A stretch of 64,000 nucleotides of DNA from Anastatus disparis. Taxonomy: Eukaryota > Arthropoda > Insecta > Hymenoptera > Eupelmidae. The position numbers were made by a program, and so were the translations under genes. Numbering within the stretch: the first letter of the stretch is position 1; every line of letters starts with the position of its first letter. The notes under the pieces were generated by a model. It searched no databases, had not been told where the DNA came from, and worked only from the letters and a program-made list of their open reading frames with translations. The stretch covers positions 7,933,501 through 7,997,500 of the forward strand of contig JAFFSR010000136.1 of assembly GCA_017163975.1 (NCBI GenBank), given 5' to 3'. Shown here piece after piece: positions 25,101 to 36,067 of the stretch.

Positions 25101-26494
25101 AGTCAAAGAAAAACGTTGAAAAGTCTTCTGAAAACGCTTTTATTGTCAAGAGACAAAACTAAGGGATGACAATAGGGACGGTGTGCGCAGGGGGTGGAAG
25201 GGGGATGGTGTTAGAGGAGCATTGGCCAGACGAATATTGAGAAAGAAGAGACACACTGAGATTTTCCATCTCCCCTTGGCTACTTTATCTATATATACGT
25301 ATACACGTATACGTTTACTCTGAGAGCTTGTCTATATGGGTATAGGATTAGAAGCATTCGCACACACGAGCTGTTGCTGATCACCGAGGGTCTATCCCAA
25401 CGAGCAAGCAACCTCTTCGGTCGTTATCCGCTATTCTATCCTCTTCTCCGTCTCTCTTTCTCTTTACCACTATGATTACCCCTATCCGGTTGATAGGAGC
25501 TAGGGAGAGAGAGAGAGGGAAGCGTAGATGCTGAAATAAATAGGGCCTGCATCTTTGCTCGCCTAATCCTTGTTTGCCAACGTCATTACGAGCTTTGCCG
25601 ACGACAGGTTCAACGCGGAGGAGCTTTTCTCTTATGAAACAAAAGTGGGCATATTCCTTCTCTCTTATTTCTACTTTTCTTTTTATCTGCTTGATACAAC
25701 TACCGACGACGACAACGACGACGACGACAATGATGACGATATAGTCTTTTTTCTTTCTTTTTTTTTTGCTCTAGCCAACGACGATCCCTTAGCAGAAAAA
25801 CGATCTTTTGCAAGCATTATCGAAGGATACTCTATATACATCCCCTTGGGCTTTTACGTATATAGAGTACCGGTCATTAGAATAGTAATGATTGGGGAAA
25901 AAAATAGAAGGAAAGGAGATACTTATATTGCTGCTGAAGAGAAATGAAAGAAGTTAATACGTTTGGATATATATGTATAGTTAATGCAATGGATTTGTAA
26001 ATAAGGGAAAGAAGGTGAACGACTTATTTAATAGCGGACATTGTTGATATGATTATTTATATATGTTATTAGGGTCTTATCTATTCCGTATGGAATTATT
26101 AGATTACGCTGAGAATTTTGATTTCTTGATTAGAATAATCATAATGTTATGCTTATTCATCCGTTATGTTAAAAAACTTTTTTTATTAAAAATTACTGCA
26201 ATGATTCATACTTAAACGTATCAAAGCTTAAATTATTCTCATAATTTATTATTATGAGAGATAATTTTAGATTTTCTTTTGATTATTTTATTTATTCTGA
26301 TTATGCAAAACATAATGATGAAACTTAAATTAAAAATTTTTTCTACTAATATTATTATTTGAATAGCATATAACAACTATATTGAGAAAATTATACTTAT
26401 TGTTGTATAAATCATACTTAAGATTTTTAAAATACCCTAGTTAGTGAATTGGTATCTTAATCCATTAAAATATCATCGATAGTCAAACCCGCGT
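22200..26494. other. non-coding, with islets at 22.8-23.2, 23.7-24.5 and 24.9-26.0 kb
   Basis: AT-rich sequence is punctuated by islets with CT/GA tracts and GTATACG-like alternation. A near-perfect palindrome lies at 22957-22985 (GCACATATAGTATGC and its complement). A frame at 25570-25947 (+, 125 residues) crosses a GAC/GAT microsatellite translated as an Asp/Asn run. It has no recognisable domain and I leave it out. Nothing else could be supported. Confidence 0.4.
25704..25740. repeat. GAC/GAT trinucleotide microsatellite
   Basis: The sequence is CGACGACGACAACGACGACG continuing into ACGACAATGATGACGAT. It gives an acidic run when translated in one frame; there is no independent evidence that it is coding. 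Confidence 0.85.
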
Positions 26495-27131
26495 AAAAAA
26501 AATTCGTATTGCCAAGATATTGGTGAAACAATATCCAATATATTGCATTTATTTAATAATCCCTTGGCAAAATTTTTCCAATATTTCGCCAACATTTAGC
26601 ATTTATCAATCCCTAGGGCCAAAACCCACATTATTCCCACATATTGGCAATATATTGGATATTGCTGATATATTGAATATTGCTATATCAATATGTATAA
26701 TGATAAATAATTTCAAATAAAAAATCAAAGTTTTACCACATTTAATTGAAAACTTTTTAACTTTTTTTTATATCATATCTATAAAGTATACAATATAGGT
26801 GATATTAAAATCTTTAATATAATATATAAAAATAAAATATTGGTAAATTAAATTCAGAAATCTTTTTTTGCAAAACAAAAAATATATTTAGTAAAATAAT
26901 TTTTCAAGTCAAATTTTACGAATATAAATATAACAAAAAATATATTATACTAATTGTATATTTACATTACAATTTGGTTGAAATAATTTTTGAGTAACAG
27001 AAATGTTAAATCAAATTTAATCAACAGAAATCGACTTATGTCATTTTTGTAAATAAGAAAAAGATTAAATCATTTTTAATTTTAATAAATACAACTTAAA
27101 GAAAATAGTTCATATATTTTATTGTTCAAAA
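26495..27131 (+). repeat. left terminal inverted repeat
   Basis: This ~637 bp arm matches 29577-30216 in reverse complement with few differences, for example CACATATTGGCAAT versus CATACATATTGGCAAT near 26659. The high similarity over such length implies recent formation or ongoing gene conversion between arms. Confidence 0.85.
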
Positions 27132-27132
27132 T

Positions 27133-27235
27133 TTAATCGCCCAAAAAAGTACCATTTACAGCTTACCTATGTACAGTCCCTGGCATCGCAGGTCAGCGCG
27201 CGGGTGTGCGTATACAGTACTTTTTGAGCGATTAA
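27133..27235. repeat. hairpin at inner edge of left terminal repeat
   Basis: TTAATCGCCCAAAAAAGTAC (27133-27152) pairs with GTACTTTTTGAGCGATTAA (27217-27235). The roughly 64 bp loop is unusually GC-rich and includes GGTCAGCGCGCGGGTGTGCG. It marks the junction between the long terminal repeat and the core. Confidence 0.75.
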
Positions 27236-27698
27236 TGGGTAATGTACTCATTATAAATACTGTCGCCAACTAATGTAATCTTTAAGTTTACATTTTAATA
27301 AACAATTTAAGCTATTGTGAGTAAAAATTAAAGCAGTAGAAGCTGAGCTATAAGCTGTCAAATTTTTGAAAAATCGCGTTTTTTCAAACTGTCATTGTTT
27401 TCTGCCGATTTAGTGCATTTTAGCAATATGTTCATGAGAACCTTTTTTGCTCAAAATAACCTAAAAAACATGATAACATTTTTTTTTTCTAGAAAAAACG
27501 CATTTCTATAATTTGTTTATAAAAATTGTTAATAATTATTAAATGCGCCATTTTCAGACTTTCTACCCAAAAAAATTCGCAATCGGCAGGTCAAAATATA
27601 TAAAAAAAAACCTGGTTAGAATCGAGGACCTTGGTCGGCCACGACTTATGTAGTTTGCCCCTGGACTACCGGTTAATGTAATGAATTTTGGTACAATT

Positions 27699-28415
27699 TT
27701 AGAGCATTGTTGGTCCCTCAACATCGCAAACTTTAATATTACTAACATATGTTTGTTGACCGTGCAGAATGGTTTCGCTATCAGTTCGCAAAGTTAATTT
27801 CTTTTCAAAAGGGTATACTCTTGATTTGTCAATCAAAATGCTTTCCTGTTTGCATATTTGACAACCGAATTCACCGTTGTATTGACACATATTTCGAAAA
27901 ATTGCTTTAGCTGGCAAATTGCACGTGCCATTTAAAATTATACCTTTAACATTAATAGGTTTATCTACGTTGGGTACTTCAAAATCTATGCCTTTATACA
28001 ATTTTTTTAATGAATTTTTTAAGGAAGTTAAAAAGAGATTAACTTTAGGTTTCAGTTTTCTAAACCACAAGCCAATTAACAACACATTTTCAATATTATG
28101 TTGTTCTTTGTAAGGAAATTCATTAATTGTTAAATAAAACGTCCAAATATTGTATTTGGAAGATTTAAAAATTCTAACGCCGTCAGAATACCATGTAAAA
28201 GATATATTGTTGGGATCACTTAATATTTTATTTGGACGGAGCATTTCTTGATACAGCAAACCATCATAAATATCAGAATAGTACATTGTTAACCAAGGGA
28301 GTAAAATAGGTGATTTTTGCCTGAGTCGAGTTTGAAGCCTGAGCGAAGCGAGGATGACAATAAAGACGAGGGCAAAAACACCTTTACTTCCGTAGATAAC
28401 ATATTTCTTTTTCAT
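27699..28415 (-). CDS. truncated tnp2/Transposase_21-like transposase
   Basis: This 238-residue frame resembles the central part of tnp2-type transposases of CACTA/EnSpm DNA transposons, which cut and paste the element by binding its ends. Visible landmarks are the YYSDIYDG segment (45-52), SDPNNISFTWYSDGVRIFKS (66-85) with a candidate catalytic Asp at 78, LTINEFP (95-101), IGLWFRKLKP (114-123), NLFL (126-129) and the GTCNLPAKAIF segment (163-173). A likely zinc-binding CQIC follows (185-188). The frame stops after VEGPTML, where homologues continue into the rest of the catalytic domain. The N-terminal DNA-binding part is also absent, and the ATG at 28415 is probably not the native start. Family membership is recognised from motif memory; position and motifs are seen directly. 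It is a non-functional remnant carried between long inverted repeats. Confidence 0.75.
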   Translation of the reverse strand: MKKKYVIYGSKGVFALVFIVILASLRLQTRLRQKSPILLPWLTMYYSDIYDGLLYQEMLRPNKILSDPNNISFTWYSDGVRIFKSSKYNIWTFYLTINEFPYKEQHNIENVLLIGLWFRKLKPKVNLFLTSLKNSLKKLYKGIDFEVPNVDKPINVKGIILNGTCNLPAKAIFRNMCQYNGEFGCQICKQESILIDKSRVYPFEKKLTLRTDSETILHGQQTYVSNIKVCDVEGPTML

Positions 28416-28591
28416 ACACGAAGGGCGTCAAATTTAGCCACATTATAAATAAATTCATAAATAATACAAAAAATAACGTCATTAATAGATGATAAAATTA
28501 AAATGAAAATGAGAAAATAAGACTGTCGAATTTGCCTCGGCAAGAAGCAGTTGGGTACGAAAGGAGGAAAATTAAAGAAATTTCCCACGAA

Positions 28592-29247
28592 CCCATCAGC
28601 CCATCGACAGATCAACTCATCAAAACCAATGACCCATCGGCCCATGAATCCATTGACCCATCATCCTGCCGATCCACGTACTCTTTGACCCATCTACCCA
28701 TGCAACCATCAATTTATTGAACCATGAACCTATCGACCCATTGATTTATTGACCAATTAACCCATTTACCCATGAATTCATCGATCAATAGACCTATCAA
28801 CTCATCGACCCATTCAACTTCTGACATCCACCAAAAAAATTCATCCATCCATCCATTAACCCATCAACGAATTTTTTTTCCCCTCAACAAAAAATTCCCC
28901 CCATCAACCCATCGACAAATTCATCTATCCGCCCAACGGACCGTCAACCAATCGACAAATACATCTATCCGCCCATCGGCCCATAAACCCTTCGAAAAAA
29001 TTCATCTATGCGCCCATTAACCCATCGACTATTTCATCTATCCACCAATCAGTCTATCAACCCATCGACGTATTCATTTAGTGATCCATCGACATTAATA
29101 TTTATCCGCCCATCGACCTATCGTCATATTTATCGATCTGTCCATCGAACCATTGAGCCGTCATTTTATCGTCCCATAAATCCACCTATGAATTCATTGC
29201 GCCATGCACCCATTACTCAATTTATACATCGACTCATCCGCCATTCA
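28592..29247. repeat. degenerate 8 bp minisatellite (CCCATCGA)n
   Basis: About 650 bp are built from an octamer with consensus CCCATCGA or CCCATCAA. For the first 200 bp or more the 8 bp register holds almost without indels, although most units carry one to three changes. Later units include insertions of T- or A-runs (for example near 28870). The + strand of the consensus has no stop codon in any frame, so several proline-, serine- and threonine-rich open frames appear here. They are artefacts. The array lies inside the large transposon between the transposase remnant and the right terminal repeat. Confidence 0.9.
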
Positions 29248-29576
29248 GTATAACTCTGAGACACGAAAAGTAAATTTCTTGGTAAAAATCAATTACGCTT
29301 ATTAGAAAATTACTTTTTTGCCCTTGGGTAAAAAAGAGCTATTTTAGCATCTAAGAATAGACATAAAAAATTGAATTTCACGCCCTGAGTGTGAAAAAAA
29401 ATTTTTTGAGCTTGAAGTGACTGATTTCTAGGACATTTAATTATATTTTCGTAAAAATAAGGTCGTTTGTATAATGTTTTTAATTGTAAAATTAAAGAAA
29501 TTTCAAGAAAATAATTTATTGAATTATTATTACATTAAAGACATAAAGAATCGTCATTATTCAAATTAATGAAACA
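29248..29576. other. core of the transposon between minisatellite and right repeat
   Basis: This is AT-rich sequence with one GCCC/GGGT-containing segment (about 29320-29390). It has no open frame and no match to other parts of the window that I can see. Confidence 0.5.
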
Positions 29577-30216
29577 TTTTGAACAATAAAATATATGAAC
29601 TATTTTCTTTAAGTTGTATTTATTAAAATTAAAAATGATTTAATCTTTTTCTTATTTACAAAAATGACATAAGTCGATTTCTGTTGATTAAATTTGATTT
29701 AACATTTCTGTTACTCAAAAATTATTTCAACCAAATTGTAATGTAAATATACAATTAGTATAATATATTTTTTGTTATATTTATATTCGTAAAATTTGAC
29801 TTGAAAAATTATTTTACTAAATATATTTTTTGTTTTGCAAAAAAGATTTCTGAATTTAATTTACCAATATTTTATTTTTATATATTATATTAAAGATTTT
29901 AATATCACCTATATTGTATACTTTATAGATATGATATAAAAAAAAGTTAAAAAGTTTTCAATTAAATGTGGTAAAACTTTGATTTTTTATTTGAAATTAT
30001 TTATCATTATACATATTGATATAGCAATATTCAATATATCAGCAATATCCAATATATTGCCAATATGTATGTGAATAATGTGGGTTTTGGCCTAGGGATT
30101 GATAAATGCTAAATGTTGGCGAAATATTGGAAAAATGTTGCCAAGGGATTATTAAATAAATGCAATATATTGTGTTCACCATATTGTTTCACAATTTTGG
30201 CAATACAAATTTTTTT
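29577..30216 (-). repeat. right terminal inverted repeat
   Basis: This is the reverse complement partner of 26495-27131. The outer end reads TTTTGGCAATACAAATTTTT, mirroring the AAAAATTCGTATTGCCAA outer end of the left arm. A short indel (GTTCACC region, near 30174) distinguishes the two arms. Confidence 0.85.
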
Positions 30217-31474
30217 ATCTTAAAAAATTTCTAAATTATTCACTTTGTAATTTTTTCTCTTAAAACTAAAGTTTAAGATTTGTTATAATTTACTTTTTTG
30301 ACAATTATTTGAAAAAAAAATCGAAAAAATTAATTAAAAATTTTAATAAATATTAATTATTTAAAGTTTATTCTCTCTAAATTAGCATTGAAAACTCAGT
30401 CCTTAATAGCTCAGTAGTCTTAATAGCCACTTTATCTCGGATAAACCGAAAAAGCTTAGTACAAGAGAAACAAGCTTAAAACTAAAGATACAACCCTTCC
30501 TCCGTAACAAAAGTCTGACCACTCTCTTTTTTAGAAGAAAAAAAAAGAAAGAAAAAAAAATCACTAAAGAAAAGTCTAGAGCAGCCTTAAGGGATGAATG
30601 TTGTGCCTCTTAGCCATTTTTAGTCGAGTGGTAGGTCCAGTGAAGTTTGAATACGCGAAGACGTCACCGGCGTTAAATCTCGAATCGACGCTCCAGAATC
30701 GCCGAATCGTTCTCCTAATCCTAAACGTAATCCTTTCTAATCCCCAGGAGATTCAAAGGGGATATCCAATGTAGCGCTTGCCCATCTATTTCTAATGCCT
30801 AGATAATCTCTCTCTTTCTCTCTTGCGCTTGCCTCTTTCTCTATCGCTCTTATGCGAAAAGCATTGCGTGTACGCGCAAGTTGCATGCCTGCATCCAAGA
30901 GAAATCTATATAAACTACTGCTTTCAAATCCTACTACATACACTAACAACTCAATCAGGAACACTGTCCTTTTCTCCGCTTTCTCTCTCACTCTCTCCCT
31001 TCCATTCTCTCATTTTCTCTTATCGCCCTTCTCTCAGCAAGACATATATACATTTTAATCCAAGATTTAATTTGGAATTGATTCTTGAGTACAGACCAAA
31101 GTTCAATTATTTTTGCTATCGTGGTAAAGATCGCTACATATATATCTTCTTCAATGTTTTCCATTCAGTTTGTAGCTGTAATATCCTCTAGAATATACTA
31201 TGTTACGGTAATTATGAGTGGTCAAAATTTATAATAGTTATTCGATGCCTCACATATAGAAAATATTAAATTAAGAACGTGATAAATTTAAATAAAGTAC
31301 TTGATTTGGACAATCTTAAAATATATTCCAAAATAAATTTCAAACTATAATTTAAATGTCACCAAGTTAATTTGAACTAACTTTAAGTCAAAATTAATAA
31401 TTAATAAAATTATAGTTTTTGTTCTTTAAAAACAATGATATAGAAACATTAATATTTTTTAATAATTTTAAATT
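30217..31474. other. non-coding, islet at 30.4-31.2 kb
   Basis: The islet carries strong CT-rich and GA-rich tracts (30800-30845 and 30970-31045) and a stretch of balanced sequence at 30590-30790. Frames of up to 122 residues on + overlap one of 84 residues on -. They are dominated by Ser/Leu/Phe from CT tracts and are not annotated. Confidence 0.4.
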
Positions 31475-31682
31475 TTGTTTTATTTAATTTAACGTCACCT
31501 TATTTTTGCTATCATTGCGATGCTAATTAGCGACGGAAATCGTCAGTGTGTTTATGAACGAAGCACATGTAATGATATGCACAGTGGTGCTTGTATATAT
31601 CGGCAGTCGAGAGTTGGATTCGAACTCAGAACCTCGAGATTACGAATCCATCGCTCTACCGACTGAGCCACTGACGAGCTCT
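31475..31682 (-). mobile_element. tRNA-derived SINE, copy 4
   Basis: Reading the - strand, it begins AGAGCTCGTCAGTGGCTCAG and has the A-box-like TGGCTCAGTCGGTAGAG and the B-box-like GAGTTCGAATCC. The body CACCACTGTGCATATCATTA and the 3' CGTCGCTAATTAGCATCGC follow, ending in GACGTTAAATTAAATAAAAC. The anticodon-loop position reads CGT rather than CAT (GGATTCGTAATC). Confidence 0.87.
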
Positions 31683-33990
31683 ATTGATGATTATTATTAT
31701 CAATGTATTATGTACAATTGATGATATTATTATCTACCAATATATACATTTCTGAAAACATCATAATAAATGAGTAATAATTTAATAACAATTTTTAAAA
31801 TATAATTTTTTACTAAATTAAAAATTAAAATTCTTTTTTTCAATATAAAACAATAGAAAATTGTCAAGAAAAAATGTAAAAAATTTTTATAAAATATTTC
31901 AGTATTATATGCATTTTTATTTTACAAACTTTTTGTCCTTTTTCTCCAAGCTTTTATTCATATCTTCGTTAACTCCCTTGAATTCTCGGGGAAGGGCCAA
32001 TGCACAACAATTCGCCTATCGCTGTCAGTCTGAATCAGCAACATAGTTATGTATATATATACAGGGTCATCAGTGTAGTGCCAAGCTATGTCGCGCGTTT
32101 ACCCTGGCGTGTCACATATATTTAGTCCTCGTTTTCAGAGAATAATAGCGACGGCATATCACAGAGTATATATAAATCCTCTTTTGTTTTTCTTCTTTTT
32201 TTTCTGGATTTTACCATGGGTCAACAGCCGTTGAAATTTTACTCCATATTTTAAAATTTCGAATGTAGAAAGTATTTTTCTTTCCTTTTTTTTTTGTTTT
32301 TATTATTTTGTTTATCGAAAACATAAAATGTAAATTTTTTTTTAATATATACATATTTGTTAAATATTTTTGTTAAAAAATTTTTTATTTTCAAAAAATT
32401 TTTTCCCGTTTTTGAATTGTGTACGAAAACTATTTATGAAAATAAATAAAGAATATTTCAATAGGCGACTGCAATCGATAAAGTTAATAAGACTTCAGTT
32501 CAGGATTATGTAAAAAAATATTTTATCAAAAACTATACTTTTAATTAAAATAGAAAAAAAAATTTTTATTTAATTCAATAGATTTTCAATTAAATGTACT
32601 TTAAGAACTGATTAAAACACTGACATTATCATAAGTGATTTGCTCATGTATAGAGATTACTAAAAAGTGGTAAGTAACTTGTATTAATGCGTTACAAGAA
32701 GTAGTCAAACAACACTTAATATTTCTTACATATAGACAAGTCTTGATGCTACATGATCAAGTTTTCTTAAACGTTTTACAAAGTGTTCGAAAAAAAAGTG
32801 AGATTGAGAATGAAAGATATTTTATAACTTGTTACATAAATAATTATAAAACAACTCTTTAAAATAATTCTTCCGCGTAATTGAATATAATATAAATCAA
32901 TTCTTGTTTAAAAAGTAAGGATATAAAAAATGCATGTACTAATGAAGTTTAAAAAATGCAAAGATTTATTGCATTTTATGAATGAATTTAAATTGCAAAA
33001 TTTTTTTTAACAATATTTATATTTGTACAAAGAATTTCATTGAAAATATTATGGATTCCTATTTTTTTTTATAGTTATCAATTTGTTTTATTTATAAATA
33101 TTTTATTTTTTAAATGAAACACTATTAAAAAACATTTAAAAAGTTATTATTTCATATAATTTTCATGAAATAATCTACATAAAGTTACTAAATGGTTATT
33201 TATAAACAATATATATAATTAAAACTAAATGAACTTATCATCTCCAAGAATAGTAATTAATGAGAGTAGCGCTAAGGTTCCATAAACAATGGAGTTCAAA
33301 GTATACTCCCTTCAAAAGAGATACAATTTCTAAGGGTCAAATTTTGCGTATAACCAAGTATCAAATAGATAATTTAATTACACTTGAACCATTATATTAC
33401 TTACATATTATGTTTATGCTTTATAATATTTTATAAAAACACCTCAATTGTTAAGCTTTTTTTTTACATAATTACTGATAATTATTTTTATTAGAATTAA
33501 ATGCCTAACTTAGATGGATTTGAAAGCAACGTTCTATTTTATCAATGTATCAATAAATAATATAATATTTTATTTTTTCAATTTATAAATTTTATCTATG
33601 CTATTATATAACAGAAGCTTGCATAAACTTTAACGAAATAGTAAATGACTAAATTTTAAATGTAATTTATGTAATGGCTTTGTTACTTTAATTATAATCG
33701 CGTTTCGAATAGTAAATGTTTGTACACTAAATGAATAGAATGTTAGTTACCTTTGGCTATAAAAGCTAGTGTTAATGTAATTAGCAATTCGCATTCGCTT
33801 ACTATGGATAGTTTTATCATAAATAATTTATTATTATTTAAAAAAAGAACTAAATTTTTATTTACAAAAAAATAGGTTTGATACATTTGATTTTTAATCA
33901 AAGGTTCAAAAATATTCCTTTTGATTCAAATGACATCCTCTTTTAATGAAAATATATAAAGGTAATTTTTTTAAGCTTAAATATTCTTTG
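31683..33990. other. AT-rich non-coding stretch
   Basis: Most of this is homopolymer-rich. A short balanced segment at about 31940-32220 contains TACAGGGTCATCAGTGTAGTG, which recalls the termini of some insect DNA transposons, but no partner end is visible. Nothing else could be supported. Confidence 0.45.
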
Positions 33991-35851
33991 GAATCTGGTT
34001 GTTTTTAAAGAAACAAAAGCTTCACATGTGACACATGAACACCATCAGAGATATCGATTTCAGAATAAAAATTATATTTTTTTTTTCATATCTCTTATAC
34101 CTCAAAGCAAGGTTATATCGATTTTAGTTGCTTGTTTGTTACAAGCCGCCCTTTTTTTTCTTTCTTATCCATTATGTGTTCGTTCAAGTAAGGTCAAGTA
34201 TCAAGAGCAGGCGAAGAAAAAAAAATATTAAAAGAAGCAACCTTCGCAGCATTTTTTTTCATTCTTTCTTTAACAAAAAGCCACTATGCACGCTCACGTA
34301 TTTAGTATATAGTAAAGGGAAGAGTAAGTAAAAAAGAAAAGGGTTGACTGTACACCCTTGTATGTATGTACAATGTAGGAAAAAGTTGCAGAGTACATGA
34401 GTTTATATATGTAGAATTTAGCAGACACAGAAGAGTTGTAATACAGTCGCGCATATATACGCACTTATATATTGAGGGATTTAAAGCTTCCAGACATCAG
34501 ACTGTTGCATCTCTTTGGGGAATATTTATCAAAGTGAGAATGTATATAGCTTTGTTACATTGCACTTTTGTATAGGCAAAGCTTTCCTTTTTTTTATACG
34601 TATATATTATTTTTACTTTACATTTGGCTCACATGACTATGGTATAATGTTTTATTTTGATATCTCGATATGTATATGTGTACGCTGCTTTTTTTTGCGT
34701 AAAATGTACAATATGCAAATATTGTAGGTTTCGGGGGAATATTTCTATTTATCGATTTTTACGAAAAACCCTTTGATGTTGAGAACAACGCTGTGCGTTC
34801 TATTTATTTTAAAGTTTTTCAATATTTCCAAATTTTCTTTCCGCTATTTTTTTTTATTATTTCTCACGACAAAGAGAATAGTGTGAATTGTAGAATGCTC
34901 TATTTTCGTTGAATATTCAAATTTTCATTTTAGTTTAGGAATTGTTATTATGAAATTCCTTTATTATTCTTTTTTAATAAATAGTTATTCTTTGTATTCA
35001 TAAAAATATTATTTACAAAAATTTTATTCCGTTGAAAGGTTAGATTTTAATTTAATAAAATTTTATTTTATTAAAATTTCAATAGGACGCAACATTATGA
35101 GATTTAAATAACTGAATTTTCATTGAGTATTTATATTTTTGGTAAATAATTTTGTCAAACGAGTACAATTATTTTAAAAACGTTGATAACAATTTTTATT
35201 TTTAGTATTATTTACTGTCTGAGAATAAATGTGGAAACTGTTCAAAATAATTTTTTTAATAAATAAAATTTTATCACAAAGTATTTGAAAACTTTTTATG
35301 CATCAGTAACAATCCAAATTTGACATACCTAAACTAATATATCTAAGGGAATGAGAAACAAAAATTTTTTTTTTCTCTGATGAAAAACAGTGAAAAATTA
35401 AATGGTTATTTGTAAATAATTAAAATAAAAAACAATTTGAAGAAATGAATTTTCATTATTCAATTCACATGCAAATAAATAAAATAAAATTTTTCCAACA
35501 CCGGAAAAAGATTTCATTACGTGTTCGTCATTTTCGATAAACCAAAGAAGAAAAAAAGAACAGTTTATAAAAGCACGAAGCGTTTGATATATACGTTCTA
35601 ACGTGTTGGTCTCACTACTACTCTACTTTCTCTCTTATGTCTTTTCAGTGGTCTATTCCCCATTTCGTAATGCGCTGCCAGAGAGCTTCTTCTCTTCTTG
35701 TGCTTGCGCTTGTGCATCTGAAACGCTTGCGGCTAAGAGATGCATTTACTAGAGTGAGAGTCTATATACTGGACGAGTCCCCTGCGGCGTCAACTCCTAC
35801 TGGACCAAAACTTTACTCGTTCTTTCTCTTTCTTTTTTCTTTCTATCTCTC

Positions 35852-35854
<3 letters not shown>

Positions 35855-35893
<39 letters not shown>
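35855..35893. repeat. CT microsatellite
   Basis: This is an uninterrupted CT dinucleotide run of 39 bp, preceded by about 30 bp of imperfect CT-rich sequence. Confidence 0.97.
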
Positions 35894-35896
<3 letters not shown>

Positions 35897-36028
35897 TTTT
35901 CTATATATTTCTCTTTCTCGCTTTACCTCTTTGTATAAACTTTAGGGCTGGAGAGAAATGCCCGAGACTTTGCCTAGGATTAAATATGTAGTTTTGAATT
36001 AGTGCGGAATAACACCCTTCTCTTCGTG

Positions 36029-36030
<2 letters not shown>

Positions 36031-36064
<34 letters not shown>
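36031..36064. repeat. CA microsatellite
   Basis: This is an uninterrupted CA dinucleotide run of 34 bp, about 140 bp from the CT repeat in the same islet. Confidence 0.97.

Positions 36065-36067
<3 letters not shown>

Larger units (their letters stand above)
26495..30216. mobile_element. 3.7 kb DNA transposon with ~640 bp terminal inverted repeats
   Basis: The left arm (26495-27131) and right arm (29577-30216) are near-identical inverted repeats. Matching landmarks from the outside inward include GTATTGCCAA, AATATATTGCATTTATTTAA, ACCACATTTAATTGAAAAC, AAATCGACTTATGTCATTT and TATTGTTCAAAAT. The outer 200 bp of each arm are full of short CCAATAT/ATATTGG words, resembling the subterminal repeats that CACTA transposases bind. 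The core holds a truncated tnp2-like transposase on the - strand and an octamer minisatellite. The ends do not read CACTA, and I find no clear target duplication (left flank GCGT, right flank ATCTT). The element may therefore be a chimera or a divergent family; it cannot be autonomous as it stands. Confidence 0.8.

Noticed and set aside
25570..25947. 125-residue frame on + with an Asp/Asn run
   Set aside because: The acidic run is a GAC/GAT microsatellite and the rest has no motif.
28412..28645. 77-residue frame on - directly upstream of the transposase fragment, overlapping its ATG
   Set aside because: It begins inside the minisatellite and has no transposase-like motif; the 4 bp overlap is probably chance.
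28532..29253. Three Pro/Ser/Thr-rich open frames on +
   Set aside because: They are translations of the octamer minisatellite, whose consensus has no stop codon in any + frame.
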